This document shows positions 47,260 through 58,734 of a DNA stretch of 64,000 bases, in pieces. Made by a program: the position numbers and the translations under genes. The stretch lies in assembly GCF_040183065.1 (NCBI RefSeq), contig NC_091120.1, positions 71,698,708 to 71,762,707 on the forward strand, written 5' to 3'. The notes below the pieces were generated by a model. It saw only the letters and a list, made by a program, of their open reading frames with translations. It made no database searches and was not told the DNA's origin. Each line of letters opens with the position of its first letter. The stretch's first letter is position 1. Source of the stretch: Periplaneta americana (lineage: Eukaryota > Arthropoda > Insecta > Blattodea > Blattidae).

Positions 47260-49145
47260 CTGTACAGACCTACTGGATGAAAAAAGTGAGAAATCAAGGA
47301 TAGACGTGTCAAGTACTTTTGTTTCAACGGCCTGACAAAATAACTACCTAAATACAGTTTTAAGCTAATTTTGGAAGCTGTTTTTTTGCAACTGGAAGAT
47401 AATTTCCTTTATTCCAGTTTCCTTTAATGTGTGTATTAGAGTACTATTTTTTCCAGAGTATTTCGACTTGATTTTGAAAGATTTCCTCGTAATAATAAAA
47501 CGTCCACTGAGATAGGCCTAGAGACAAACTCAAGAGAGAAATTTACAACACATGGCTCTCGGCTTTGTTTTCTTTCTGAATAATATCATACTAAGGATTT
47601 TATCGCACTCAATGGAGTTTGAAACCGAGAATCTCTGATCTAGTGAATCGATTTCTATATTTCACGAAGATACAAATCATCACAGTCTATTTTGTCTATT
47701 GTCCGTCTCAGAGATCTGTAGAGTAGAAAGACAAAACAAGACCTCTGCGCAAGTGGTATGTGGGAGGACAGGGCCAATGAACGCTCTGGAGGGAGGTATT
47801 GGTTGAACGAAGCTAGCAATCGCTTGTAGGGATTGCATATTTTCCATCTGAACTCCACTCTACCTCCTACCACGAGCATCTTACCCCTTAGCGGCCTCGA
47901 GCTGATGCTGCCCGCAGTACACTCCGGCAGAGAGAGACTCCGCCCCTTATGCGTGAAGTTACTTCACAGATTCCTGGGACGGACTATAGGCTCACTGATT
48001 ATTTATTTGTATGTGTACAGTCTTTCCTCATGAATTTAAAGAGGATTTTCCTTCACAGCAAGAACTTTTGAGTGAGTCACTTCATCGGAGGAGTACGTGT
48101 GCAAATTATTGAGAGTTTTACTCGAAAATTTAGCCTATATATGTAGGTAATTAATATGAAATATTTAGACAAAAGCAGTAGGAAGTCTTGATACAATCAA
48201 AATCACGTGACACTATTTCCTTTTCTAATTTGTCTCAGTTTGAAATAATGACGAAAATCTGTAGAAAATATGTTTCAAAAACTAAGTTTTAGACAAATAC
48301 TTCATGGCAGAATTATATCTCAAATATATCCGAAACTAAAGCTTTGGGACGCTTAAAAAACTTTATCAATTTTATTTGACACAGTGTCCAGTTGCTTACA
48401 TGACACCAGAAGTAATGAGCGTGTGCAAGTTGTAATCTTTGAAGGTTTTCACGAATTACTTATAAAGGCAAGAAAAGTAAATTATCGTTGCTGTAGTTTC
48501 TCAGACGTCCTATCCGAGCAACATACACACAATTTATTGGATAATATTTCCTTAAAAATGACTGTTTATCAGATACTGCGTAAATATATACTGAGAAAGA
48601 AATGCGATGTATATGGTTTGCCATCACGTGTTAGCATTTAAACAATTGCATCAATATGCGAACCTCGTCGGCGCATAAGGAAGGCGAAGAAGACTCTATT
48701 ACCACACTCAGTCGTGCGAGAAGTCTCCTATTAGTCAGTGCTACACGTGCTGCCATGTTGTTGATATGGAGATGAAACCCAATATTCGTTCTTCTTCGCC
48801 AGGTAAGATTGCTCTATATTTTTGATAACGACAACTTATTTCAGTATTAATTTGTTACTGCTTACTCCAACACCGAGTACTCATCGGATGGCATTTGAGT
48901 CACATTTATTTATAATTAAAGCATCCAGAAAAATCCTTTCGAGACTGTAAATCGGTTGTCAATTTTACCAGATACATAATTTTGGTACAGAAATAGAGAA
49001 ATCCATGTATTATTTATCAATTCTATATTTTACAAGCAATACGTTCACTGTAATGATCGCCAAGTACAATTTATTCTACATATATACATTTTGATTACAC
49101 AACTTTAACCACTATATCACACGAAATATGTATTATATGTCTTTC
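47260..49145. other. Mostly unassigned; possible tiny exon
   Basis: GC rises around 47700-48000 without a recognised domain. At 48766 ATG starts a 12-codon frame reaching CAG|GTAAGA at 48803, an ideal splice donor. No supporting homology. Confidence 0.3.
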
Positions 49146-49149
49146 TCAT

Positions 49150-49945
49150 GTTAAATTTTACCGTACCTGGTTAAGATGTTTCAGCCTGTTATGGGTCATC
49201 TTCAGAACTGGTTGGTGCTGGTCTTGGCGTCTTTTGTTTGTGTTTCCTATGGGATGTGTTTGTGTAATGTACTGAGGAGTCAAAGAGTGTGTGTGTTCTG
49301 AAATTAAAGACCTCTCTCGAATAAGGGTGTAACCAACATATCTATAATACGCGTTTGAGGATAAAAGAAAATAATTTCAGAGGCATATTTCGTTAGCCCT
49401 GTATTTACTAGCAGAACATTTGATTAATCAAGGATACAAGTTTATTCAGCTATTGGATTTATTCATTTATTGTTAGAAATGAATGCTTCTCAAATTACTT
49501 TTTTTACCGAAGTCACATATTTCATTAATTTGATGTTACATCCTTTTTCGAGGGAGGTCTTCAATTAAGTTTTGTGTTGAGAATTTAATTTGGATGTGTT
49601 TTTGTGTGGATGTTTATTCAGCTATTGGATTTATTCATTTATTGTTAGAAATGAATGCTTCTCAAATTACTTTTTTTCACCGAAGTCACATATTTCATTA
49701 ATTTGATGTTACATTCTTTTTCGAGGGAGGTCTTCAATTAAGTTTTGTGTTGAGAATTTCATTTGGATGTTTTTTTGTTTGGATGTTTATTCAGCTATTG
49801 GATTTATTCATTTACTGTTAGAAATGAATTCTTCTCAAATTACTTTTTTCACCGAAGTCACATATTTCATTAATTTGATGTTACATCCTTTTTCGAGGGA
49901 GGTCTTCAATTAAGTTGTGTGTTGAGAATTTCATTTGGATGTGTT
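49150..49945 (-). repeat. Penelope-like 3' region with 172-bp tandem triplication
   Basis: Units start GTTTATTCAGCTATTGGATT at 49440, 49612 and 49785 (periods 172, 173). Each contains, on minus, the last codons of the GIY-YIG ORF plus its 3' flank, so the coding end was copied with the tail. 49190-49300 continues the 3' region. Confidence 0.9.
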
Positions 49946-50355
49946 TTTGTGTATTTATATATTTCGTATTGTTCTAGTGTGTTTAGTTCCTGACTTTTTG
50001 GTTGACTATGTAGAATGTCCATGTCTGTGTTTACGTCTCTGTAGGTGTGGTTAGCATTTGTGACGTGTTCTGCATATGTGGAAGTGTTTTGTAGTTTTGT
50101 TATGGCTGTGATGTGTTCTTTGTAACGTGTTCGAAATGATCTCCCTGTCTGTTCTATGTAGATGTTGTTGCATGTATTGCATTTGAGTTTGTATACACCT
50201 GTGTGGTTGTATTTGATTGAGTTGTTTGTGTGTTGAGATGTTTTTGTAGATTATTATTTGTTTTGTATGCGATGTTGTAATTTAATTTCTTGAATGATGT
50301 TGAAATCTTGTGTGTGTTTTGGTTTTCGGTATCTGCTCTCCGGTATTCTTTCTAC
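49905..50355 (-). pseudogene. Penelope-like element, GIY-YIG endonuclease end
   Basis: Minus from 50205: HTGVYKLKCNTCNNIYIEQT, GRSFRTRYKEHITAI, STYAEHV, NHTY, LNTLEQYEIYKY, THPNEILN, then TGA near 49908. GVY...C.TC...YI.QTGRSF.TR..EH is the GIY-YIG core of Penelope-like retroelements, with Tyr and Arg in place. YIGQTGR has become YIEQTGR. Upstream, after one frameshift near 50220, FKKLNYNIAYKTNNNLQKHL is the linker. The reverse transcriptase is absent. Confidence 0.88.
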
Positions 50356-51650
50356 AAGGCTCTCCCAGCTAGCTTTATATTTTATCAGCTTTAAGTTATA
50401 TTTGATCTGCAGTAAATAATGTCCATGTGTGTTCTACAGTCGTTATACAAAACAGCTGGAATTACTTCCACAAAACTCACAAGATGTGAGATGAGAGATG
50501 ACTTTCGTTCTCGGTTGCAGACTGTGTAACGCATCGATCCGTCGCAATATAAATTACGAACCGTTAGTTACGGAATAAACAAACCCCAGACATCATTCAG
50601 CACACTGCACTATAATTTTACACTGTTGCATAACATTCACTTTTATCTTCCCTTTCATTACTGTTACTTCTCTTGCACTGGTAACATTCGCCATCACGTT
50701 TCCTCGTTGCGCTTGCATTCAGCGATATTTTTCTCTTCTCTCTTAATCCGCGTTACATAGTACAAAATTACTGATATTAACTTAATACCACAATATTAAT
50801 CCACTTACGCCTCACAGCGTGAAGTTTGTGTCCTCCAAAGATGAGAGCTTTTCATCCTTTGTCTCTACACTTCCAACAGTATTTCACAGACACTTGTTGT
50901 TACTATAATCTTTAGCAGCATTATGCGGAAGTACATTATTTCCGCACAATTTTCCTCTCATGTCGGTAATCGCTTTCGCTCCCAAAATTATTACTAATCA
51001 CCAACATTATCATTGTCGCCATCGTTGTCCTAATCCTCGATTAACTACTAGGCTATCTACCATATATGTGTTTTTTAGATTTTCACGGTGAATGTGTGTT
51101 TCCGAACTGCATGTAGGTTCCATAATCAGGGCAGATACCCGTAGATAAGACCAGAGGGGTCGCCTACTCTATTCGGCTGATACGCCAGGCTAATCCGAAC
51201 GAATACTGAAAAGCCTGATTCTGATACCATTTGCCATGTTTGTCAATACATACGAGTTATTATGATGTACCGAAGTACATATGATATTTCTGTGTAGGAT
51301 TTCTACGTTATCAAATAATGAAGGATGGATAGAACAGAGAACAATTCTCTCCAGCACCGGGATTCGAACCCGGGTTTTCAGCTCTACGTGTTGACGATTT
51401 ATCCACTAAGCCAGGGATGTCGAACAGTGCTCTCGAGCTGTGAACTGCAGAGCCTAAATTCCTCCCTTACCGTGCAACGGTCTACACAGGTAACAGACAG
51501 ACCGGGCGAATGACAGTAAAAAATAAAAGCGAAACCACTAATGCGGCGGCTGGTACTCAGATAACGTTTATACATCTTACCAATTTATTAGGAGCTCATT
51601 TTAGATTCGCACTTGATAAACTCTGATAAACAAAGAATGTTGGCGTGCAT

Positions 51651-51675
51651 GATGATGATGATGATGATGATGATG

Positions 51676-51750
<75 letters not shown>
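51651..51750. repeat. (GAT)n(AAT)n microsatellite in the hAT
   Basis: 100 bases; GAT changes to AAT near 51678. It lies between the transposase end and the left TIR. Confidence 0.97.
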
Positions 51751-51759
51751 GCGTTTTAT

Positions 51760-53040
51760 TTACTGGGTCATTCCATGAATGTTGTTCGTTAGTGACGAAA
51801 CTAACACTTTTTGTAAACATTTAAAATGATGCAATTCCTCCTTACAAATTTGGTTAATACACATTTTAAGCTTACCCATGAAAACCTTCAGGTCATGTAT
51901 CGTGTTAATTATGAGTCTGTCCTTGTCTTGTAAGTTTATATTAAGAAAATTGAGATCGAAGTCAAATCCGTCAAAATTGTCAAATGACAAATCCATTTCT
52001 CACTTGACAGTTCTGGAATTGGCAAATTTTGAGTTACTAGGAATGTATTCATTTCACTGCAAAGATGGAAGAACCTTTCCAGCAATTATCACGACTAAGC
52101 CATCTGATTTGGTAGTGGTAGGATACATCTGAGTAATCAGAACTTATATCCTAAAGAAATTGTTGGAACTTGGATGACGTAAAGCATGTGAACGAATAAC
52201 ATTGTTCAAAGTGACAGACTGTGCACACAGATTTTGACGATGAATAAGACAATGAATTATCTTAACTTTGTAACATCGAGTCCTTGTTGAGTTAAGAATT
52301 TTCGTACTCTTCCCAAAAATTCTGTTTCACGTCCGGTCACAGTAGGTGTTCCATGTATTGCTATGCACATTAATTTTTCCATGGAAGTTGAAATTTGGTC
52401 ATAGTTTTTTTACAGATTAAAAAATATCGTCTCCTCAAGTTCTATCTTTTAGTGAAACGACATCTATAAGATCTTCATGAACATTAAAATCTGAATTGAC
52501 ACCTCTTATGAATATAGCTAGCTGCGTCTGATCTTTGAGGTCGGTATTTTCATCAAGAGCTAGTGAGTAACAAGCAAAAGTTTTCATTCTTACTGTCAAT
52601 TGTCCATCCAAGTTATCTCCCATTGCTAATATGCGTTCTGCAACAATATTACGGGACAAACTTATAGATTTAAAAGCAATAACGTATTCCGGACGTAACT
52701 CTTTTGCAACAGCTACAGTCTTTCACAATTTCTCCGTTAGTAAATGGCTTTGAAACCGTTGCATTTTTTCACAAATTTTGTAACTATCACGAACAAAGTT
52801 GCTTCTACTAACACCCGATGATGATGGAAGGTTTTCTGAATTTAGACTTGATTTTAATTCCGGATAATTTTTCTGGTCCATAAGCTTCAGCATGTGTTTA
52901 ATTGAAATGACTTTTAATATTATGATGGCTTATATATCCAAGTTCCATTCTACATATAGAGGAATGTGCCTTTCCGTCACTTCAGATAAATAAATACTTA
53001 CTGTATCTATCCACTCACTATTGAAACGTCGTTCCATATT
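51760..53040 (-). pseudogene. hAT transposase (GTF2IRD2/ZBED-like)
   Basis: From 53040 leftwards: MERRFNSEWID; a zinc-finger-like piece SHHNIKSHFN and THAEAY; SISLSRNIVAERI, then SLALDENTDLKDQTQLAIFI and RGVNSDFNVHEDL (52435-52659); LMCIAIHGTPTVTGRE; and LNINLQDKDRLI with LHHFKCLQKV (51760-51996). The order and ALDE.TD...QL.IFIRG signature match the hAT group from which vertebrate GTF2IRD2 derives, as I recall it. Many stops and shifts. The C-terminal dimerisation block is missing. Confidence 0.9.
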
Positions 53041-53914
53041 CATACCAGCCGCCAGAGTTCATACACATACCGCACACAGAACACTGGTACAGCGAGGGTA
53101 GACTGACCTCACTGACTGACTGGTTGTCATTCCAGCTCAGGTAGGAAACAGTACTAATCGTTTCACAGCTGTTCGACATCCCTGCACTAAGCCATACCGG
53201 ATTCCAGTTCCGATGTCGGATCGAATCCCCTCAGTTTAAGTTCTATCTCTCAGTTTTCCCTTTGGTGGCCTACTCTCATGTACTGTGTCACAGAATATGT
53301 GACAATGGCACAATGTCCAACACACTATGTACAGAGGTGCACTTATTATGAGTGACTAAGTGGCCGGGATCGGACGGGATAAGCACCGTCTTGAATCACT
53401 AAGTGATTACTTACGCATATCATATTATTATGATGTACCGAAGTACATCATATAGAGCTGAAAATCCGGCTTCAAGTCCCGGTGACGAAGAGAATTTTTC
53501 TCTGTTCATCCATCCTTTATCATATGATAACGCAGAATTCCTGCACGGAAATATCATATGTACTTCGGTACATCATAACAATATGATATGCGTAAGTGAT
53601 CACTTAGTGATTCAAGACGGCGCTCATCCCGTCGGATCCCGGCCACTTAGTCACTCGTAATGAGTGCACCTCTGTACATAGTGCGTTGGACATTGTGCCA
53701 CTGTCACATATTCTGTAACACAGTACATGAGGGTAGGCCACCAAAGGGAAAGTTAAGAGATAGAACTTAAACTGAGAGGATTCGATCAGGCATCGGTACT
53801 GGAATCCGGTGTGGCTTAGTGGATAAAATGTTAGCACGTAGAGCTGAAAACACGGGTTCGAGTCCCGGTGCCGGAGAGAATTTTTCTCTGTTCTATCCGC
53901 CCTTCATAATACAT

Positions 53915-54020
53915 ACGAGGTTTCAGAGTTTAAACCCTGCCGAGAGCGATGGATTTTTAAGGGCGATAATGATCCTTAATATTGCTTTCTTCAGAAGGTA
54001 AGTAAAGCTCAGGGGTCAAA
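53915..54020 (+). repeat. SINE tail (AAGGGCGATAATGATCC type)
   Basis: B-box-like AGTTTAAACCCTGCC, then GATGGATTTTTAAGGGCGAT and CTTCAGAAGGTAAGTAAAGC. I recall this tail from insect SINEs. The composite appears inserted in it; its left part would be 51130-51256. Confidence 0.55.
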
Positions 54021-54029
54021 GACATAGCT

Positions 54030-54910
54030 TTAAGCCATTTAAAGTATCTTGTCCTCCGAATGAGAGGGCTTCAGGCAAAATTAAATGTCATTCCTCTCTT
54101 GCAAGTAGCACAATGGGTCCTTACGATTCACCTTGTGCTTTTGAGTTTGACCAACCTTCCAGCTGCAATGCATATAGACTATAGAGTTACTGTACTTCAC
54201 TATTAACTACGTGCAAGATTTCGCTCCTCACGTTGCTATTGAAGATTATGTACCAGCATCACCAGAGACATCCACAAGCTTTGTCACGTGGTCAACATGG
54301 TGCATGCCACCGCTTAAGACAACACAGAACGAAATCAACACAAGGAATAGTCTATACACATCAGGAGAAGGAAAATAAATCTCTACACTTATACAGGAAA
54401 TTTAATCCAGATCCACTGGAATGTTTTGCCTGTAACGCTGCCTTTCCGACCACTGCGTCAGTAATATTAGGTAATGTTGGTAGTCCGAGAAGTTTCGAAT
54501 ACCTACAGTTTTAAATATTATCGAATTTATTTGAAAAAATATATATTCCATGAGTTCACATACAAGTAGGCCTACCTATAGGGAAAATATCACTTTTTTG
54601 GACAAAAATGTATTTTTATTCATTATTATCTTTGTAAATGGTTCGCAAAATTTCAAGAACGTAAGACGATTGGAAACCCTCCAAATAACGTCCGCGCTCT
54701 TGAAGTGTTAACTTTAAAGCCGCTTTAACTTTAAGTCAACTTTAAAGAAAATGTCCGCCATAATATTTTGTGTATTTCTCTCTATCCAAATCACTAAGAC
54801 TTCTAAAATGCTGTAGCTATGAAGCTGATTTTTTTTTTTTATTCACTATAACATGCTTAACAATTTTGCGCATGCATTTTTTTCTATCTCTCCAACTTAA
54901 AAGTATATAT
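54030..54910. other. Unassigned stretch
   Basis: A 93-codon frame at 54233-54514 contains ECFACNAAF but no recognisable fold. No repeat partner in the window. Confidence 0.3.
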
Positions 54911-54918
54911 ATTATATA

Positions 54919-55660
54919 CAGGATATTTCACGAATAGTTACCGCCTCTTACAGAGCTTAATCCCAAAGACATTTTGAGCAGAAAAAAGTCATATAAAATG
55001 GGTCTTATTCTCAATATTTTCATAGTTATACTAATTTGAAGTTATTAAAAATAGCTTGCCATTTTTATTAATTTTTAAGGGTAAAATAATATTGCAATTA
55101 GAGAATGAACTATTCAGAAACATAATTTCTTTAATTGACTAGTATTCTAAAGCAAAAATGTGTTGTTAATTCCATAGTAGCTTCGTACAGAAATTTCTTT
55201 CAATTTTTAACTACAAAATTACATTTTTCTTAAGTACTTATCACATGAATTGTTACAAATCACGTTATTCTTGTAAACTATTTAAGACTGTACATTAGGA
55301 TGAAAAATTGAACTGTAAATAATCAAGTTGCTAGAAGTCGTGTGATCTGTAACAATTGTTATAAGTCTGTAAGAATAATGTAATTTTTAGTTAAAACTGG
55401 GGAGAAATCTGTACAAAGCAACTAAGTAATTAACAACACACTTTTAGATTCAGAATACTAGCCAATTAAAGGAAGTATACTTCTAAATAGTTCATTCTCT
55501 ATTTATAACATTCGTTTACCCTTGAAACTAAAGAAAAACTTCAAATTAATGTAACTCTGAAAATATTGACAATAGGAACCATGTTTCTATGACATTTTTG
55601 CTCAAAATGTCTCCGAAAATAAGCACCGTAAGTGGCAGTAACTCCTCGTGAATCACCCTG
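54919..55660. mobile_element. Near-perfect foldback element, ~340-bp arms
   Basis: TA flanks. Ends CAGGATATTTCACGAATAG and, inverted, CAGGGTGATTCACGAGGAG. Similarity continues through GACATTTTGAGCA, AGAGAATGAACTATT, GGCTAGTATTCTGA-like and TTAACTA...ATTACATT blocks to a centre near 55290. No ORF. Confidence 0.88.
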
Positions 55661-56006
55661 TATATATAAATGTAACAAACAAAAGAATTTAAAAGAAATG
55701 TTGGAATTATTTCACAAATTATTTGTTTCTCTATCATGTGATATTATTTAAAAAAATGAATGCATAGTTCTCTTCCTAGCATAGCAGTCACACTGTGTAA
55801 AAAGATTCAAACTGATTGCATGAAATTTGTTTGAGAAGTAAAATTTTTAAAATTTGCCCCTTTAAAAAAATTGAATAACTGGAAAAAAAATGTACGATGA
55901 AAGCCAAATTTGGTAGATTGCTAAAATATATGTACTAAAAATGAAAACTTTATTTAAAAAAAAGTAGAAAATTTCATTTTCTCTATAGTTCTCTCTTAAC
56001 ACTTAA

Positions 56007-56352
56007 GGGGACACTTCTGTGAGTTTTAAAACTTTTACAATTTTTATCCAAAATTTATGAATTTTAAACTAGATAAACATACCTACAATACTATCATCCG
56101 TACAAAATTTTGTGCCATTAGGGCTAATAGTTTTGAAATGATATTCTTTAAATGCATTTTATATTGACGTCACTAAAAAGGCTCCTTGCGTCACAATTTT
56201 CACAATTTTAATTCACATTAGCTCAAAAGCTTGAAAATAGTCATGGGAACATAAATTAATTAGCTTTTTGAGCTCGGTCTAAATAGAGAGCCACAATAAA
56301 TTTTTAAATCGATTTTCTTAATTTTTCACCATTATTTCACCATAGTGTCCCC
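56007..56352. mobile_element. TTAA-flanked MITE
   Basis: TTAA-GGGGACAC ... GTGTCCCC-TTAA. 346 bases, AT-rich, no ORF. A TA-type reading (AGGGGACAC TIR) is equally possible. Confidence 0.7.
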
Positions 56353-56356
56353 TTAA

Positions 56357-56960
56357 GTACTCGCGAACTATTTTGTGACATTAGTACTCGCGTGGGGGTC
56401 AAAGTGACCCTCAAGCAAAAATACGAATTAAAATACAAAATTCATATTTCCACATAAACTTTCTAGCTCATATGGATCATTACTTGCCAAAATGTTCTTA
56501 AGTAATTATTTCGCATGTATATACACCACAAAAGTTACACTGTAATACTTGTGGACTGGTTTGTAACATTAGTAGTCGCGTGGGGGTTAGAGTGACCCCC
56601 AATTAAAAACACGACTTAAAATATGAAATATCCTGGTTCTATGTAAATCTTCTAGTTCATAAGCATCATTACTTGCCATAATCTTCTAGAGTGCGGGTAA
56701 GAGATTTCACGTATAGAATGACTATACTGCTTGAGGACTAATTTATGACATTAGTAGGCGTGTGGGGTCAATAGAACCCCTAGCCTAGACAATTTAAATT
56801 AACGCAACAAATGACAATGATAAACTGGAAGTTATCATGTAGTCGTATTGCCGACGCCCTTTCGGGTAGGTACTGATAAGCTGGGCAATGTAGGAACAGC
56901 GTAAAAATAATACAAACCAACATATAACACTGGGGGTCAACATGACCTCCACGCGACTAC
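56357..56960. mobile_element. TTAA-flanked element with ~186-bp tandem repeats
   Basis: TTAA at 56353-56356 (shared with the previous element) and 56961-56964. Three direct units begin ACATTAGTACTCGCGTGGGG-like at 56377, 56566 and 56749; an inverted match (GACCTCCACGCGACTAC) ends the element. GGGGTCANNNTGACCCC is itself palindromic. piggyBac-like by TSD only. Confidence 0.65.
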
Positions 56961-57212
56961 TTAAATGTTAAAGAACAAGCGAGTCAAAATTGCAGTGTAG
57001 GAGAGTTATTTTAGAGAAGAGTTTAAGCTTTGAGGAAGTTCAGCAATACTGCGTTGCCATACTCAAAATTCTTAATCAGTAATCCAATACTTTTCATATA
57101 TGAAAACTAGTAAATAATCATGGCTGTACACTAGGCCTATGTAGTAAAAATAAAGATATTCATTCGTGTGATCAATTGGAATATGCTGGTAATGTCATTG
57201 CAATAGGGTACT

Positions 57213-57527
57213 GTGATAACTGATAATATAGGGTTTCTTCGTCATGGAACTGACATAGCAGCTCTCTCTCTCTCGCTGTCTTTCTCTCTCCCTCTTTCAG
57301 CCTTTCTCCGCTCCTCCTACTTTTATTCTTTCGCTTATTTCAAACACGATGAGTCGCCTCCTTCTCCATCAGATCAGAGAAATTACTCTCACCGAACCGA
57401 CGTAACCTCAATTATTCCAGTGCGAGTGGTACGGAAAATACAACAGCTTTGGTCCTCAGATGCGCGCGGAGATTTCGACGAGTGGTTACATGTGCAACTT
57501 CAAATGAGATTTGAGCAGGCGGCCTAA
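57213..57527 (+). CDS. Candidate terminal coding exon (unidentified)
   Basis: A pyrimidine tract at 57262-57297 followed by CAG (57298-57300) is a strong 3' splice acceptor. Only one frame is open after it; it encodes about 75 residues and ends in TAA at 57525-57527. The protein is mixed and charged (VRVVRKIQQLWSSDARGDFD, EWLHVQLQMRFEQ), and GC is higher than the surroundings. GTGAGT follows the stop by two bases, which may be chance. I do not recognise the protein, and no upstream exon was found. It could equally be a random open frame over a (TC)n repeat. Confidence 0.35.
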   Translation: MITDNIGFLRHGTDIAALSLSLSFSLPLSAFLRSSYFYSFAYFKHDESPPSPSDQRNYSHRTDVTSIIPVRVVRKIQQLWSSDARGDFDEWLHVQLQMRFEQAA

Positions 57528-57732
57528 CGGTGAGTTCCAAGTACAATTTCATGGTAATCGGAATTCTGATTAAGGTTATTGTGTTCGTGCATTACTATAT
57601 TCGAATTGCAATGATCCTAGAATAGGCTATTGGGGAAACAGAAATAACACAAAACAAAACGGCCCATTTAATGAATCGAAACTAATATCAACAGTACCAT
57701 TATACGTTCTGATAGTTTATTGGTAATTTAAT

Positions 57733-58520
57733 TGAGCTCCAGGGTATATGTACGTGAACGACCACAAATATTATCAGAAATTGTAGGCTCTAAATTTTTA
57801 AAATTTTATAAGAAAATGAACTCACAATTGAACAAAAGTTACAAAGTAACCGCAACAAGACTTATTAGAACTTAAATATCTGATAAAAGTATAAAAAAGG
57901 TTACTGATAATATTTTTCAAACCAGTTTTATCCGAGTATGAAACGAAAAGAAAAAAAAAACTCTGCAGTTACATCATTTGGTAACCATAACATTGTTATG
58001 GTCTCTCTAGCATCTTTAATATTTTTACTGCATGTAATAAACACTTATTTCTGAAAAGGAGTCTACTCTCAGATATGTAGAGTTGTTTACTTTATTACAA
58101 TTAATTGTTTGCTTGTCCTATATAAAATATATTAAAATTTACATATTGTTTTGTGACCTAATTCTTCTATTTTCAAAGAAATGGGCATTATTATAGTCTG
58201 CCTTTTGCATAAATGCATGTGAAATCAGTGTACAAAATTTCATAATTCTATCTCTAATGGCTGTGGAGTTATGAAATAATATGTGTGAAATTTTCAAATT
58301 TTGGAAAATTTAATTTGAAGTAAAAAGTGAATTCTACAAAATATTATTAGTTACCTTTTTATGCTTTTATTAGATATTTATGTTCTAATAAGTCTTGTTG
58401 TGGTACCTTGTAATTTTTGTCCAATCGTGAGTTCATTTCCTTATAAAATTTTAGAAATTTAGAGCCTGCATTTTCTGATAATATTCGTGGTCGTTGACGT
58501 ACATATAGGCTACCCTTAAC
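57733..58520. mobile_element. Large inverted repeat, ~185-bp arms
   Basis: Arms 57733-57915 and 58335-58520 share ATATGTACGT.AACGACCAC, TATTATCAGAAA, CTAAAATTTTATAAG and CAACAAGACTTATTAGAAC. Spacer about 420 bases. The minus frame 58359-58562 is unrecognised but runs through the arm. TSD not found. Confidence 0.8.
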
Positions 58521-58683
58521 GGAGCTTCTAGCTATGATAATTATTTCGAGATCGCATTCCAAAATTAATTATCATATCACAACAGACATGAAGCTACCGG
58601 CGTAGCACAGGCTACCAGGAGCATTTTTCTGCCGAATCGGAGGTGTGCTAGATACTCGCCAAGGTTGAATACAAGTTCTTCTA

Positions 58684-58685
<2 letters not shown>

Positions 58686-58734
<49 letters not shown>

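Larger units (their letters stand above)
51412..53184 (-). mobile_element. hAT transposon, 1773 bp, perfect 8-bp TSD
   Basis: CACTAAGC at 51404-51411 and 53185-53192. TIR CAGGGATGTCGAACAG identical at both ends. It interrupts the A-box region of SINE-like copy A. Carries a broken transposase on minus and a microsatellite at 51651-51750. Confidence 0.95.
51257..53907. mobile_element. Palindromic tRNA-like composite, split by a hAT
   Basis: Flanked by AATACATACGAG at 51245-51256 and 53908-53919. Contains copy A (minus, 51257-51411 plus 53193-53445), copy B (plus, 3' half, about 53446-53560) and copy C (plus, about 53561-53907). B to C period is 386 bases. Unit features: GTGGCTTAGTGGATAAAATG (A box), TTAGC-ACGTAGA-GCTGA arm, GGGTTCGAGTCCCGG, and a palindromic GATGTACTTCGGTACATC at the 3' end. 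Confidence 0.8.
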
